Source: Catalinimonas niigatensis
Lineage (GTDB): Bacteria > Bacteroidota > Bacteroidia > Cytophagales > Cyclobacteriaceae
Assembly (NCBI RefSeq): GCF_030506285.1
Contig: NZ_CP119422.1
Location: 5,133,501 to 5,197,500 of the forward strand
Reading direction: 5' to 3'
DNA: 64,000 bases
This document shows, piece by piece, positions 27,577 to 37,978 of the stretch. A program made the translations under genes and the position numbers. Each line of letters starts with the position of its first letter. Within the stretch, counting starts at the first letter, position 1. A model generated the notes under the pieces. It had not been told where the DNA came from. It searched no databases and saw only the letters and a program-made list of their open reading frames with translations.

Positions 27577-30399
27577 ATGAAAATCAGATTCCTTATTTTT
27601 TGTCTTTTGGCCTTTTGCTGGTCCTGCAACTCCTCTAAACCCCAGGATAGCATAGACCTGAAAGGTAGCTGGGCATTTAAAATAGACGCATCGGACAGAG
27701 GAGAAGCAGAAAGCTGGTTTACCCAAAGTCTGGAGGAAACGGTAGAGCTTCCCGGTTCTATGGCTACCAATGACAAAGGTGATGAGGTAAATCTACAGAC
27801 CGAATGGGTAGGGGGCATCCTCAATCCCGATTGGTACAATGATCCCAATTATGCGCCTTACATGGATTCCAGCAACTTTCGTTTCCCTTTCTGGCTACAG
27901 CCTGTCAAGAAATACACCGGCGCAGCCTGGTACCAAAAGGAAGTAGACATCCCGGATGACTGGCAAGACAAAGCAATTATTTTACATCTGGAAAGGTGCC
28001 ACTGGGAGTCCAGCGTGTGGGTAGATGACCAGAAGGTGGGTTCGCAGAACAGTCTTTCCACTGCCCATCGTTATCCACTGACTTCCTATTTAAGTCCCGG
28101 TAAGCATACGATTTCCATCCGGATAGACAACCGCATCAAAATAGACTTGGGAGAAAATTCACACAGCATCTCCGACCATACGCAATCCAACTGGAATGGT
28201 ATTGTAGGGGAAATCTATCTGGAAAGCAGGCCAAAAACGTATTTTTCAGAGGTGCAATTGTTTCCTGATGCAAGCGCACAATCGGTTACTGTCCGGGGGA
28301 AAGTGAGCGCTGTTGATGCACAAAGCACTCCGCTCAACATTACCGCCCAGGTCAGCGGAAAAAACTTTGAGGCCAATTTGGATGAGCAATCTTTTGAAGT
28401 GAATAGCGAAGGGGCAGAAACGGACTTTGAGTTTACCTACGATTTGGGTGAGGAAGCAAAACTATGGGATGAATTTGATCCCAATGTGTATCAAATGAAG
28501 CTCAGCATAGAAAATGGAGATGAGCATGCAGAAGATTTCGGCTTCAGAGATATTGCGTTTGAAGAACGTCAGTTCGTCATCAACGACAGACCAACTTACC
28601 TGAGGGGTACCCTGGAATGTGCCATTTTCCCCGAAACCGGCTATCCGTCTATGGACGTGGATGCATGGAAGAAAATATACAGCACCATACAGGCCCACGG
28701 ACTGAACCACGTGCGTTTCCATTCCTGGTGTCCGCCCAAAGCTGCTTTTATAGCTGCTGATGAGATGGGTGTTTATCTACAGGTAGAAGCCGCCTCCTGG
28801 GCCAACCAAAGTACGACGCTGGGTGATGGCAAGCCGGTAGATCAATTTGTGCAGGAGGAAAGTGAGCGCATCGTTCAGGCCTATGGTAATCATCCTTCTT
28901 TTCTGATGATGGCCTACGGCAACGAACCGGGAGGCAATCAGTATAAGGAGTTTCTGGCGGAATATGTCAACACCTGGAAAGCCAAAGACGATCGCCGGAT
29001 TTACACTTCAGCCGCCGGATGGCCCGACATTGCCGAAAATGAATTTCATGTACTCCCCGCACCACGCATACAGGCCTGGGGACAGGAGCTGAAAAGCATC
29101 ATCAATGGCAGGCCCCCTTCCACCAACTTTGACTTTACGGATACCATACCCGATGATGGCATCGCTGTGGTTTCGCATGAAATTGGTCAGTGGTGTGTGT
29201 ATCCTGATTTCAAAGAAATAGAGCGCTATACTGGCGTACTCAAAGCCAAAAACTTTGAACTGTTCAGAGAAAGTCTGGAAGCGCATCAGATGGGTGATCT
29301 GGCTGAGGATTTTCTGATGGCTTCGGGTAAATTACAGGCTCTTTGCTATAAAGCAGACATAGAAGCCGCTTTGCGCACCACCAACCAGGCGGGTTTTCAG
29401 TTACTTGACCTTCATGATTTTCCCGGCCAGGGTACGGCGCTGGTAGGCGTATTGAATCCCTTCTGGGAAGAAAAAGGCTACATTACCGCCGAAGAATACA
29501 GCCGCTTCTCTAATTCCACCGTACCCCTGGCCCGACTAGACAAGCGGATATTTGTAGAAGGAGAAAGCATGGAAGCCAAGATTGAAATTGCGCACTTCGG
29601 AAAAGAAGCCCTTCAAAATGTAACGCCCAACTGGACACTCAAAGATACGGAGGGGAACACCATAGTGGAAGGTCAGTTGGATCAGCAAAACATTGCCCTG
29701 GGAAATGGAATTGCGCTGGGAAACATTGCACATACTTTTGAGCAAAATAACCAGCCCAGAAAAGTGGTATTGGAAGTAAGTGTGGATGACTTCAGCAATC
29801 ACTGGGATCTTTGGGTATATCCTCAGTCCTCCCCGACTATTGCCGGAGAAGGCATCAGGCATGTCGCTAAGTTGGATGCCAGCATACTGAACGAACTACA
29901 AAGTGGTGGAAAAGTGTTGCTAAGTTTAGGAAAAGGGAAGGTAGCTGCTGACAAAGGAGGAGAAGTAGGCGTAGGTTTTTCCAGTATCTTCTGGAATACT
30001 GCCTGGACCGGCAATCAGAAACCGCATACTTTGGGAATTCTTTGCGACCCTGAGCATCCGGCCTTGCAGCAATTTCCTACGGAATTTCATTCCAACTGGC
30101 AATGGTGGGATGCCATGAGCCATAGTGATGTGGTCAATCTTAATGAACTGTCGGATGACATACAGCCTATCGTGCGGGTGATTGATGATTGGGTGACCAA
30201 CCGAAGTCTGGGGTTGATTTTTGAAGTCAAGGTAGGAGAGGGAAAACTGCTGATCAGCGGTGTGGATTTGAGAAATCAGCTTAGGCAGCGTCCTGAAGCA
30301 AGACAAATGCTCTCCAGCCTGATGGCCTATATGGAAAGCGATGCTTTTGCTCCTACAGTGACTCTTAGTACTGCACAACTGCTAAGCATACAGCAATAG
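27577..30399 (+). CDS. GH2-like glycoside hydrolase lipoprotein
   Basis: Secreted lipoprotein (lipobox FCWS-C17) with the GH2 layout: an N-terminal jelly-roll sugar-binding domain (residues about 25-215; WYQKEVDIPDDW, SVWVDDQKVG, NWNGIVGEIYLE), an immunoglobulin-like middle domain, and a TIM barrel from about residue 335 (FVINDRPTYLRGTLECAIFP, HVRFHSWCPPKAAFIAADEMG). The probable acid/base is E450 in MAYGNEPGGN and the probable nucleophile E535 in VVSHEIGQWCVYP. Long C-terminal domains follow to residue 940. Activity within GH2 is open (beta-galactosidase, beta-glucuronidase and others). The cluster context favours removal of a beta-linked sugar from a galactose-containing glycan. An ATG four codons upstream (27565) is also possible. 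Confidence 0.85.
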   Translation: MKIRFLIFCLLAFCWSCNSSKPQDSIDLKGSWAFKIDASDRGEAESWFTQSLEETVELPGSMATNDKGDEVNLQTEWVGGILNPDWYNDPNYAPYMDSSNFRFPFWLQPVKKYTGAAWYQKEVDIPDDWQDKAIILHLERCHWESSVWVDDQKVGSQNSLSTAHRYPLTSYLSPGKHTISIRIDNRIKIDLGENSHSISDHTQSNWNGIVGEIYLESRPKTYFSEVQLFPDASAQSVTVRGKVSAVDAQSTPLNITAQVSGKNFEANLDEQSFEVNSEGAETDFEFTYDLGEEAKLWDEFDPNVYQMKLSIENGDEHAEDFGFRDIAFEERQFVINDRPTYLRGTLECAIFPETGYPSMDVDAWKKIYSTIQAHGLNHVRFHSWCPPKAAFIAADEMGVYLQVEAASWANQSTTLGDGKPVDQFVQEESERIVQAYGNHPSFLMMAYGNEPGGNQYKEFLAEYVNTWKAKDDRRIYTSAAGWPDIAENEFHVLPAPRIQAWGQELKSIINGRPPSTNFDFTDTIPDDGIAVVSHEIGQWCVYPDFKEIERYTGVLKAKNFELFRESLEAHQMGDLAEDFLMASGKLQALCYKADIEAALRTTNQAGFQLLDLHDFPGQGTALVGVLNPFWEEKGYITAEEYSRFSNSTVPLARLDKRIFVEGESMEAKIEIAHFGKEALQNVTPNWTLKDTEGNTIVEGQLDQQNIALGNGIALGNIAHTFEQNNQPRKVVLEVSVDDFSNHWDLWVYPQSSPTIAGEGIRHVAKLDASILNELQSGGKVLLSLGKGKVAADKGGEVGVGFSSIFWNTAWTGNQKPHTLGILCDPEHPALQQFPTEFHSNWQWWDAMSHSDVVNLNELSDDIQPIVRVIDDWVTNRSLGLIFEVKVGEGKLLISGVDLRNQLRQRPEARQMLSSLMAYMESDAFAPTVTLSTAQLLSIQQ

Positions 30400-30501
30400 G
30401 TTCAAGCTTAGCGTTTTGGATGCGTATTTTCAGCGATGGGCAAAGTACGATAGAGAGATATCTATCTTATAGAAATTTTAAATAAGACGAAATCATTGAG
30501 C

Positions 30502-33243
30502 ATGAAAAGCAATTACCTGACAAAAAAGAAAATAGGGATACTGATCTCCTTGGGTGTACTGGTTTTTGTAACCTATTGGATGCTTCATGCTTTCTCCAAT
30601 GACAGTCAGCGTGTGGACTTCAACGCAGAGATTCGCCCTATCCTGAATAAAAAATGCATCACCTGCCACGGAGGGGTAAAACGCTCCGCTGAGTTTAGCC
30701 TGCTTTTTCGTACCGAAGCACTGGGAGTCAATGAGTCAGGCAAGCGGGCAATTGTGCCGGGGAATGTGGCTGAGAGTGAAATGATTCACCGCATCAAGCA
30801 TGATGATCCTGAAATGCGTATGCCTCCCGAAGGTGATCCCCTTTCCAAAGAGGAAATTGACCTGCTCACCCAATGGATTGAGGAGGGTGCGCAGTGGGAA
30901 GACCACTGGGCATATGTCAAACCGGAACCTGTGGAACTTCCTGAAACCGATACGGATTGGGGACACAATGAGATTGACCGTTTTGTTTTGGAACGGCTTG
31001 AGCAGGAAAACTTACAGCCTTCTGCTCCTGCCGATAAAGCTATACTTTTGCGCCGCCTCAGTCTTGACCTCATCGGATTACCTCCTACTGAAGAAGAGTT
31101 GAATCACTTTTTAGCCAATACTTCAGCCGATGCCTATGAGCAGGAAGTGGACCGTCTGCTGGCTTCTCCCCGCTATGGTGAGCGCTGGACGGCCATGTGG
31201 ATGGACCTCGCCCGCTATGCTGATTCTAAAGGCTATGAGGCGGACCGGGAACGCAGCATCTGGCAGTACCGCGACTGGCTGATCAAAGCATTCAATGAAG
31301 ACAAGCCTTTTGATCAGTTTACCATTGAACAACTGGCCGGAGACCTGCTTCCCAATCCTACCGATGAGCAACGAATTGCCACGGCATTTCATCGGAATAC
31401 CATGAACAATGACGAAGGAGGTACCGATGATGAAGAATTCCGCGTCGCGGCTGTCATAGACCGGGTGAATACGACCTGGGATATATGGCAGGCTACGACT
31501 ATGGCCTGTGTCCAATGCCATAGCCATCCTTACGATCCGATTCGGCACGAGGATTATTATAAGTCTTATGCTTTCTTCAACAACAGCGCTGATGAAGATG
31601 TCGCCAGCGAGTCGCCCAACTTGAAAACTTTCAAGCATGAAGAAGACCGGCAAAGCCTGGAGGAAGTCAAAAACTGGGTGATTGAACATACTGCATCTGC
31701 CGACCTGAAACTGGAAAAAGCCCAGCAAGTTGTCAATCTGGTCAAAATCACCGAGCCCAAAATTCACGGTCACTCTTTTGACCAGATTCAGAAAGGTACG
31801 CTGGATGGATACAAACGATTGACAGTGGAAGATGGTGGGCATAATCGCATTCCTGATGTACCCCTGAATGAAACCAATCAGATGATGATCCACTACCAGG
31901 CAGGTCAAAGTGGTACGCAGGTAGAAATAAGGTTGGATAGTCTTGATGGTCCTTTGCTCACTACATGGAATATCCAAAAGACAGAAGGTTTTGAAACCAT
32001 AGCCTTGCCTGTCAGGCCGGTAGCAGGAAGACATGATTTGTACCTAAAATTCAAAGCTCCGGGACGAGAAGGCTATCTTTGTACGATTGAGTGGGTGTTG
32101 TTCAATGAAGCGCTGCCCGGTGAAAATCACCCTGGCTATGCACAAACACGTAAGCAGCTTTTCAGCCTGCTCAATAATCCTGAGGTCATCCAGACGCCGG
32201 TCATGTTTGAAAAAGCAGAAGACTATCGCCGGAATACACATGTGTTTGAAAGAGGCAACTGGATGGTGCATGGAGAAGAAGTGCAGCCCGGAGTGCCCCA
32301 GGCCTGGAATGATATGCCGGAAGGTGCCCCCGACAATCGTCTGGGCTTCGCTCAATGGCTGGTCAATAAGGATAATCCTCTTACCGCCCGTGTAACAGTC
32401 AACCGCTTCTGGGCGCAGCTCTTTGGCACCGGGATCATAGAAACCATAGAAGATTTCGGCACGCAAGGTTTTGCTCCTTCCCATCCCGAACTGCTGGACT
32501 GGCTGGCGCAACAGTTCATGTACGAGCATGGCTGGAGTATTAAAAAGATGCTCAAACAGATGGTGATGTCGGCTACCTACCAGCAATCTTCCAAGGCCAC
32601 ACAGGAACTTCTTGCCATTGATCCTGGCAACCGCCTGCTGGCCCGTGGCCCCAGAGTACGTTTGAATGCCGAGCAGGTACGTGACCAGGCATTGGCTATC
32701 AGTGGTTTGCTGAGTGATAAAATGTACGGCCCCAGCGTGATGCCTCTCCAGCCGGAAGGCATCTGGCAGGTGGTATACAATGGTTTGGAATGGAAAACCA
32801 GCGAGGGTGAGGATCAGTACAGAAGGGCGCTCTATACTTATTGGCGCAGGACCAGCCCATACCCCTCCATGATTGCCTTTGATGGCCCCAGCCGGGAATT
32901 TTGTGTGACCCGTCGTATTGACACCAACACCCCGCTTCAGGCATTGGTGACGCTCAATGATCCTGTCTATATGGAGGCTGCCCATGCATTGGCCAAGCGC
33001 ATGCAGCCGGCCGGTCAGGTGGAGGAGCAGATCAAAAAAGGCTATACCCTGGCTACGCTCAGAGAAATTGATGCTGAAAAGCTCCACGAACTGCAAAAAT
33101 TATATGCAGAGACCCTGCTCCATTTTGAAGCACAGCCGGAAGCAGTAGAAAAAATTGCTGGTCAAAACGACATCCAGTTGGCTGTACTGACGATGGTAGC
33201 CAATGTGATCCTTAACCTGGATGAATTCATCACAAAATCTTAA
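30502..33243 (+). CDS. Planctomycete-type cytochrome c / DUF1549 / DUF1553 protein with CBM6-like insert
   Basis: Exported, membrane-tethered protein of 913 residues; one hydrophobic segment at about 11-30 anchors it. Residues 38-115 are a PSCyt1-type cytochrome c domain with haem motif C52-I-T-C-H56 and a likely axial Met in [13 protein letters not shown]1549 follows (about 155-360; [38 protein letters not shown]) and ends in a second haem-like motif C336-V-Q-C-H340 within [13 protein letters not shown]. Residues about 458-538 have CBM6-type strands ([31 protein letters not shown]). DUF1553 fills the rest ([23 protein letters not shown]-like and [15 protein letters not shown]). The TTG at 30496 was rejected as start. 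It is followed after 6 bp by DUF1501. The family's function is unknown; redox chemistry on sugars is inference. Confidence 0.88.
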   Translation: MKSNYLTKKKIGILISLGVLVFVTYWMLHAFSNDSQRVDFNAEIRPILNKKCITCHGGVKRSAEFSLLFRTEALGVNESGKRAIVPGNVAESEMIHRIKHDDPEMRMPPEGDPLSKEEIDLLTQWIEEGAQWEDHWAYVKPEPVELPETDTDWGHNEIDRFVLERLEQENLQPSAPADKAILLRRLSLDLIGLPPTEEELNHFLANTSADAYEQEVDRLLASPRYGERWTAMWMDLARYADSKGYEADRERSIWQYRDWLIKAFNEDKPFDQFTIEQLAGDLLPNPTDEQRIATAFHRNTMNNDEGGTDDEEFRVAAVIDRVNTTWDIWQATTMACVQCHSHPYDPIRHEDYYKSYAFFNNSADEDVASESPNLKTFKHEEDRQSLEEVKNWVIEHTASADLKLEKAQQVVNLVKITEPKIHGHSFDQIQKGTLDGYKRLTVEDGGHNRIPDVPLNETNQMMIHYQAGQSGTQVEIRLDSLDGPLLTTWNIQKTEGFETIALPVRPVAGRHDLYLKFKAPGREGYLCTIEWVLFNEALPGENHPGYAQTRKQLFSLLNNPEVIQTPVMFEKAEDYRRNTHVFERGNWMVHGEEVQPGVPQAWNDMPEGAPDNRLGFAQWLVNKDNPLTARVTVNRFWAQLFGTGIIETIEDFGTQGFAPSHPELLDWLAQQFMYEHGWSIKKMLKQMVMSATYQQSSKATQELLAIDPGNRLLARGPRVRLNAEQVRDQALAISGLLSDKMYGPSVMPLQPEGIWQVVYNGLEWKTSEGEDQYRRALYTYWRRTSPYPSMIAFDGPSREFCVTRRIDTNTPLQALVTLNDPVYMEAAHALAKRMQPAGQVEEQIKKGYTLATLREIDAEKLHELQKLYAETLLHFEAQPEAVEKIAGQNDIQLAVLTMVANVILNLDEFITKS

Positions 33244-33249
33244 AGCAAC

Positions 33250-34731
33250 ATGGATCTATTTCAAGAACTACAATACAAAAATTTACAGTATAAAACCCGT
33301 CGGCATTTTCTCAAACAGTGCACTTCGGGCCTGGGTGCCATTGCTTTTGGCTCTCTGATGGGATGTAACCCCTTCTCTTCTTCGGCCAAGAAAGAGATGC
33401 TGATGGATACCAGTCCTCTGGGAAATAAGTTTCCTCACTTTGCCCCCAAAGCCAAAAGGATTATTTATCTGCACATGGCAGGCTCACCTTCTCAGCTGGA
33501 ACTCTTTGACTACAAACCGGAACTGGCAAAACTGCATAACCTGGATTGTCCACCTTCACTATTAGAGGGCAAGAAGTTTGCTTTTATCCAGGGTGTACCC
33601 AAAATGCTGGGACCACAGGCGAAGTTCAAAAATCACGGACAGTCGGGTACGATGGTTTCCAACCACCTGCCTCATTTTGCTTCGGTGGTGGATGAAGCGG
33701 CCATCATCAGAACCATGCATACCGATGAGTTTAACCATGCTCCTGCTCAGTTGCTTCTACAGACGGGTGGACCTCGTTTGGGCAGACCCAGTATGGGTTC
33801 CTGGGTAACTTATGGATTAGGTTCTGAAAACGAAAACCTGCCGGGATTTATGGTGTTGGTTTCAGGAGGTAAAACGCCGAGTGCCGGTAAAAGTGTGTGG
33901 GGAAGCGGTTTTTTACCTTCTGTTTATCAGGGGGTACAATGCCGCTCCGAAGGTGATCCTGTTTTGTATGTTTCTAACCCCGATGGGATTGATGGAAATC
34001 TGAGACGCAAGACACTGGACGCCATCAACCGCATCAACGAAAAAGAGTATCAGGAAATGCAAGACCCTGAAATACTGACCAGAATCTCACAGTACGAGAT
34101 GGCTTTTCGCATGCAGACTTCTGTACCCGAAGTGATGGACATTGACAAAGAGCCGGAGCATATCCATAAGATGTATGGCACCGAACCCGGCAAATCTTCC
34201 TTTGCCAACAATTGCCTGCTGGCAAGAAGGCTGGTAGAGAAAGGTGTGCGCTTTGTGCAGCTTTTTGACTGGGGATGGGACTCTCACGGCACTGATAAAA
34301 GCACTGCGCTGGAAGCAGGTTTTCAGGACAAGTGTCGACAGGTAGACCAGCCCATGACTGCTTTGATCAAAGACCTCAAGCAGAGAGGCCTGCTGGAAGA
34401 AACTTTAATTGTTTGGGGAGGGGAATTTGGTCGTACGCCCATGCAGGAAAACCGTAATGGTAAGGAGATGCCTTTCATGGGCCGTGATCACCATACCGAA
34501 GCTTTTACTGTCTGGATGGCCGGAGGTGGTATCAAAGGAGGAGTGACTTATGGAGAAACCGATGAGATCGGATACTATGGCATCAAAGATCGCGTACATA
34601 TCCATGATCTGCAGGCTACCATTCTTCACCAAATGGGCATGGACCATGAAAAGCTTACCTTTCCTTTCCAGGGCAGGGATTTCCGTCTTACCGATGTGGC
34701 GGGTAAAGTCGTCAAAGAGCTGATTGCCTAA
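33250..34731 (+). CDS. Tat-exported DUF1501 protein
   Basis: A 493-residue member of DUF1501, a family placed in the alkaline-phosphatase/sulfatase fold superfamily. The N-terminus has a twin-arginine motif T-R17-R18-HFLK followed by a hydrophobic stretch and C39 (SLMG-C), so it is probably a Tat-exported lipoprotein. Fold landmarks include LHMAGSPSQLELFDYKPEL, FDWGWDSHG, VWGGEFGRTPMQENRNG and FMGRDHHTEAFTVWMAGGGIKGG, the last two resembling the metal-binding loops of the superfamily. No C-x-P-x-R formylglycine motif is seen, so it is not a classical sulfatase. DUF1501 is almost always paired with a DUF1549/DUF1553 protein, as here. The pair presumably acts together in the periplasm. Confidence 0.9.
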   Translation: MDLFQELQYKNLQYKTRRHFLKQCTSGLGAIAFGSLMGCNPFSSSAKKEMLMDTSPLGNKFPHFAPKAKRIIYLHMAGSPSQLELFDYKPELAKLHNLDCPPSLLEGKKFAFIQGVPKMLGPQAKFKNHGQSGTMVSNHLPHFASVVDEAAIIRTMHTDEFNHAPAQLLLQTGGPRLGRPSMGSWVTYGLGSENENLPGFMVLVSGGKTPSAGKSVWGSGFLPSVYQGVQCRSEGDPVLYVSNPDGIDGNLRRKTLDAINRINEKEYQEMQDPEILTRISQYEMAFRMQTSVPEVMDIDKEPEHIHKMYGTEPGKSSFANNCLLARRLVEKGVRFVQLFDWGWDSHGTDKSTALEAGFQDKCRQVDQPMTALIKDLKQRGLLEETLIVWGGEFGRTPMQENRNGKEMPFMGRDHHTEAFTVWMAGGGIKGGVTYGETDEIGYYGIKDRVHIHDLQATILHQMGMDHEKLTFPFQGRDFRLTDVAGKVVKELIA

Positions 34732-34766
34732 ACTATTGATCTAAAATTTGCTGATCTTCCATATCT

Positions 34767-35684
34767 ATGAATCGCAGAACGTTTCTTGCTCAATCCGGTG
34801 CTTTTGGCAGCAGTCTGATGTTAAATAACCTACCACTGGCAAAAGAACATCCGCTTCCATTTACTGTTCCATCCGACTTTTCTCTTAAAATCATGGCCAC
34901 CAACTGGGGCTTTGAGGGAAGCTGGGAAGCCTTTTGCGCCAAAGCCAAAGACAGTGGCTACGATGGCATAGAAGTCTGGGTGCCGCAGCAAGATGAAGAT
35001 CTTGATCAACTGATGAATGCGGTTGACAAACATGATCTCTCTTATGGTTTTCTGGCTTCAGGGTCGGACGCGGATTTCAACAAGCATCTGGCGCAGTTTC
35101 AGCAATCGCTGGACAAGGCACTCAGTCTGAAACCACTTTTTATCAACTGTCACTCCGGTAGAGATTATTTTACTTTTGCGCAGAACAAGCAGATTGTTGA
35201 CTACACTACACAAAAAAATCGTTCGTCGGGCATCAACATCTATCATGAGACCCATCGCTCCCGGATGCTATTTGCTGCGCACATCACCAGACAGTTTATA
35301 GAAAATATTCCTGAACTCAGGCTGACGCTGGATATTTCGCACTGGTGCAATGTACATGAATCGCTGCTACAGGATCAGGAAGAAACTGTAAAGCTGGCAT
35401 TGAGCCGAACAGGGCATGTGCATGCCCGGGTAGGCCATGCGGAAAGTCCGCAGGTCACTGACCCCAGAGCACCGGAATGGAAACAGGAAGTAGAAACCCA
35501 TTTTGCCTGGTGGGATCAGGTGGTGAAACAGAGCATCGCGCAAGGTCAGGCTTTGACCATGACGGCCGAATTTGGTCCGCCCAACTATATGGCGATGGTG
35601 CCCTTTACCCGCCAACCCCTGGCTGACCTCTGGGATGTGAATGCCTACATGATGCAGCTCTGGAGAGAAAGATATAGTAGTTAA
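34767..35684 (+). CDS. Tat-exported sugar isomerase/epimerase-type TIM barrel
   Basis: A 305-residue protein of the xylose-isomerase-like/AP endonuclease 2 TIM-barrel superfamily. It begins MNRRTFLAQSG, a compact Tat signal, so it probably works in the periplasm although most relatives act in the cytoplasm. Barrel landmarks: SGYDGIEVWVP, INCHSGRDYF, IYHETHRSRMLF (Glu and His at a metal site), LTLDISHWCNVHE (Asp and His), HVHARVGHAESPQV and MTAEFGPPNYM. These are the typical metal ligands of the superfamily. Substrate unknown. Members of this fold act in 3-keto-sugar and inositol metabolism, which would fit an exported redox partner next door; that link is inference. Confidence 0.85.
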   Translation: MNRRTFLAQSGAFGSSLMLNNLPLAKEHPLPFTVPSDFSLKIMATNWGFEGSWEAFCAKAKDSGYDGIEVWVPQQDEDLDQLMNAVDKHDLSYGFLASGSDADFNKHLAQFQQSLDKALSLKPLFINCHSGRDYFTFAQNKQIVDYTTQKNRSSGINIYHETHRSRMLFAAHITRQFIENIPELRLTLDISHWCNVHESLLQDQEETVKLALSRTGHVHARVGHAESPQVTDPRAPEWKQEVETHFAWWDQVVKQSIAQGQALTMTAEFGPPNYMAMVPFTRQPLADLWDVNAYMMQLWRERYSS

Positions 35685-35765
35685 ATATTTTGTCAGTAGC
35701 TTTTTAGAAGCTTATTTACTTTTTCTTAGATCATGCAATTCCCTTATTCACCCAACCTATCATCC

Positions 35766-37967
35766 ATGAAGCTAGTAAGCATGTTGGCTAAACATTCCCT
35801 GTCAGTTTTGATTATCATTTTCACGCTTTTTCAGGCATCAGCTCAACAAGTAATCATTCCCATTGAAACCGAGCATACCGCCCAAGTGCTACAGGTCGGC
35901 GAAAATCAGGATCTGGACATCATCTATTTTGGGAAAAAGCTGAGCAATACCGATGAATACAGACAGGTTCCGGTAGTATACAAGCAATCGGAAGATTATA
36001 CGAACATGCTCAATGCGGCCTATACTTCTTCCGGCTCGCGCAATTTGCTGGAGCCTGCCATCACCGTTACCCATGCCGATGGCAACATTTCTCTGGATCT
36101 GAAATATGTGAGTCATCAAACGGAAAAGGTGGACGACAATGTATCTCTGCACAGTATTTTACTGAAAGATCCGGTCTACGATTTTGAGGTGACCCTTTTT
36201 TATAAAACCTATCAGCAGGAAGATGTAGTGGAGCAGTGGTCTGTCATCCGGCATAAGGAGAAAAAGAATGTGGTGCTGCACAAATTTGCTTCAGCTAATA
36301 TTTATCTCAAAGCGGATGATTACTGGCTGCGGCAGTACCACGGCGACTGGGCCAAAGAAATGCAACCTGAAGAAACCCGACTTACACACGGCATTAAGAC
36401 TTTGGATTCCAAACTGGGTACACGAGCCAATCTGTTTCAGCCTTCTGTATTTATGGTTTCTCTGGACAAAGTTGCTACGGAAGAGGAGGGGCAGGTACTC
36501 TATGGCGCTCTGGAATGGAGCGGTAACTTCCGCATTGATCTGGAAATGGACCCGCTGGATAACCTGCGTATCATCGCCGGTATGAATAACTACGCTTCCG
36601 ACTACAGCCTGAAACCCAATGAGGAATTCAAAACTCCTGCTTTTCTGTATACTTTCTCTAGCCAGGGCAAAGGCTTAGCCAGCCGGAATCTACACGACTG
36701 GGCCAGAAACTATCAACTACTGGATGGCAAAGGAACTCGCCTCACCCTGCTTAACAACTGGGAAGCCACTTATTTTGACTTTAATGAGGAAATTCTGAAA
36801 GGATTGCTCAAAGATACCAAAGAACTGGGCGTAGACCTTTTCCTGTTGGATGATGGCTGGTTTGCCAACAAATACCCTCGCAATGGCGACAATGCCGGTC
36901 TGGGCGACTGGGAGGCTAACCGTAAGAAATTGCCCAATGGGATTTCCACTTTGGTACAAGAAGCAGAAGCCAACGAGGTCAAATTCGGCATCTGGATAGA
37001 ACCGGAAATGGTCAATCCCAAAAGTGAATTGTATGAAAAGCATCCCGACTGGGTTATCAAGCAACCCAAGCGGGATGAGTACTACTTCAGGAATCAGCTG
37101 GTGCTGGACCTGAGCAATCCTGAAGTGCAGGATTTTGTATTCAAGGTTGTGGACGATTTGTTTACAGAAAACCCGGACCTGGCTTATATCAAATGGGATT
37201 GCAATGCAGTGATTTACAATGCCTATTCCGCCCATCTCAAAAACCAGTCGCACCTGTACATTGAGTATGTGCGGGGCTTGTACGATGTGCTGGAAAGAGT
37301 ACGGGAGAAATACCCCACCGTACCCATGATGCTTTGCTCCGGCGGTGGCGGAAGGGTAGATTATGCTGCTCTTCAATACTTTACCGAATTCTGGCCCAGC
37401 GACAATACCGATCCCCTGGAGCGCATTTACATGCAGTGGGAATATTCTTACTTCTACCCTGCCATCAGTTCTTCCAACCACGTGACCGACTGGGGTAAGC
37501 AACCCATTAAGTTTCGCACCGATGTGGCCATGATGGGCAAACTGGGCTTTGATATCGTAGTAGACGAACTGGCCCCCCAGGACCTGGAGTTTTGTCAGCA
37601 GGCGATTGAGCATTATGATGAAGTGAAGGACATCATCTGGCAGGGCGATCAGTATCGCCTGTCTCATCCAAGAGAAAGTAGTGTGGCTTCCCTCATGTAT
37701 GTGGATGAAGCGAAGTCTTCCGGGGTGATCTTCAATTACCTGGTAAATCCACGCTATCAGGCAGGCAGCCACAGGCCTATCCGTCTGAAAGGGCTGGATG
37801 CGGATAAACAATACAGGATTGAAGAGATCAATCTGTATCCGGGTACACAGTCTACACTAAATGCAGAGCAAAGCTATTCCGGTGATTTTCTGATGAACGT
37901 CGGCTTCAATCCTGATGTGCGTGCCGGACGTAACAGTGTGGTCTTGCAGATCAGAGAGGTGGACTAA
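35766..37967 (+). CDS. GH36 alpha-galactosidase, secreted
   Basis: Retaining alpha-galactosidase of family GH36 with a signal peptide ending at ASAQ. The ATG at 35766 was preferred because it gives a normal signal peptide; the ATG at 35733 is also open and adds 11 residues. The N-terminal beta-supersandwich is followed by a (beta/alpha)8 barrel with LLNNWEATYFDFNEE, FLLDDGWF, GIWIEPEMVNPKSELYEKHPDW, the nucleophile D478 in YIKWDCNAVI, CSGGGGRVDYA and the acid/base D546 in FWPSDNTDPLERI. The 733-residue length is typical. It should release terminal alpha-galactose, followed by anomer conversion by the next gene, galM, 11 bp downstream. This is the best clue that the locus targets a galactose-bearing glycan. 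Confidence 0.94.
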   Translation: MKLVSMLAKHSLSVLIIIFTLFQASAQQVIIPIETEHTAQVLQVGENQDLDIIYFGKKLSNTDEYRQVPVVYKQSEDYTNMLNAAYTSSGSRNLLEPAITVTHADGNISLDLKYVSHQTEKVDDNVSLHSILLKDPVYDFEVTLFYKTYQQEDVVEQWSVIRHKEKKNVVLHKFASANIYLKADDYWLRQYHGDWAKEMQPEETRLTHGIKTLDSKLGTRANLFQPSVFMVSLDKVATEEEGQVLYGALEWSGNFRIDLEMDPLDNLRIIAGMNNYASDYSLKPNEEFKTPAFLYTFSSQGKGLASRNLHDWARNYQLLDGKGTRLTLLNNWEATYFDFNEEILKGLLKDTKELGVDLFLLDDGWFANKYPRNGDNAGLGDWEANRKKLPNGISTLVQEAEANEVKFGIWIEPEMVNPKSELYEKHPDWVIKQPKRDEYYFRNQLVLDLSNPEVQDFVFKVVDDLFTENPDLAYIKWDCNAVIYNAYSAHLKNQSHLYIEYVRGLYDVLERVREKYPTVPMMLCSGGGGRVDYAALQYFTEFWPSDNTDPLERIYMQWEYSYFYPAISSSNHVTDWGKQPIKFRTDVAMMGKLGFDIVVDELAPQDLEFCQQAIEHYDEVKDIIWQGDQYRLSHPRESSVASLMYVDEAKSSGVIFNYLVNPRYQAGSHRPIRLKGLDADKQYRIEEINLYPGTQSTLNAEQSYSGDFLMNVGFNPDVRAGRNSVVLQIREVD

Positions 37968-37978
37968 ATTATCCAACT

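Noticed and set aside
31123-32034. Open frame of 303 codons on the - strand
   Set aside because: Antisense to DUF1549 and the CBM6-like segment; composition typical of a shadow frame.
32044-33096. Open frame of 350 codons on the - strand
   Set aside because: Antisense shadow of the DUF1553 part of the cytochrome-type gene; no recognisable domain.
36717-37811. Long open frame of 364 codons on the - strand
   Set aside because: It is antisense to the GH36 gene, whose catalytic motifs are intact on the + strand. The antisense translation resembles no family.
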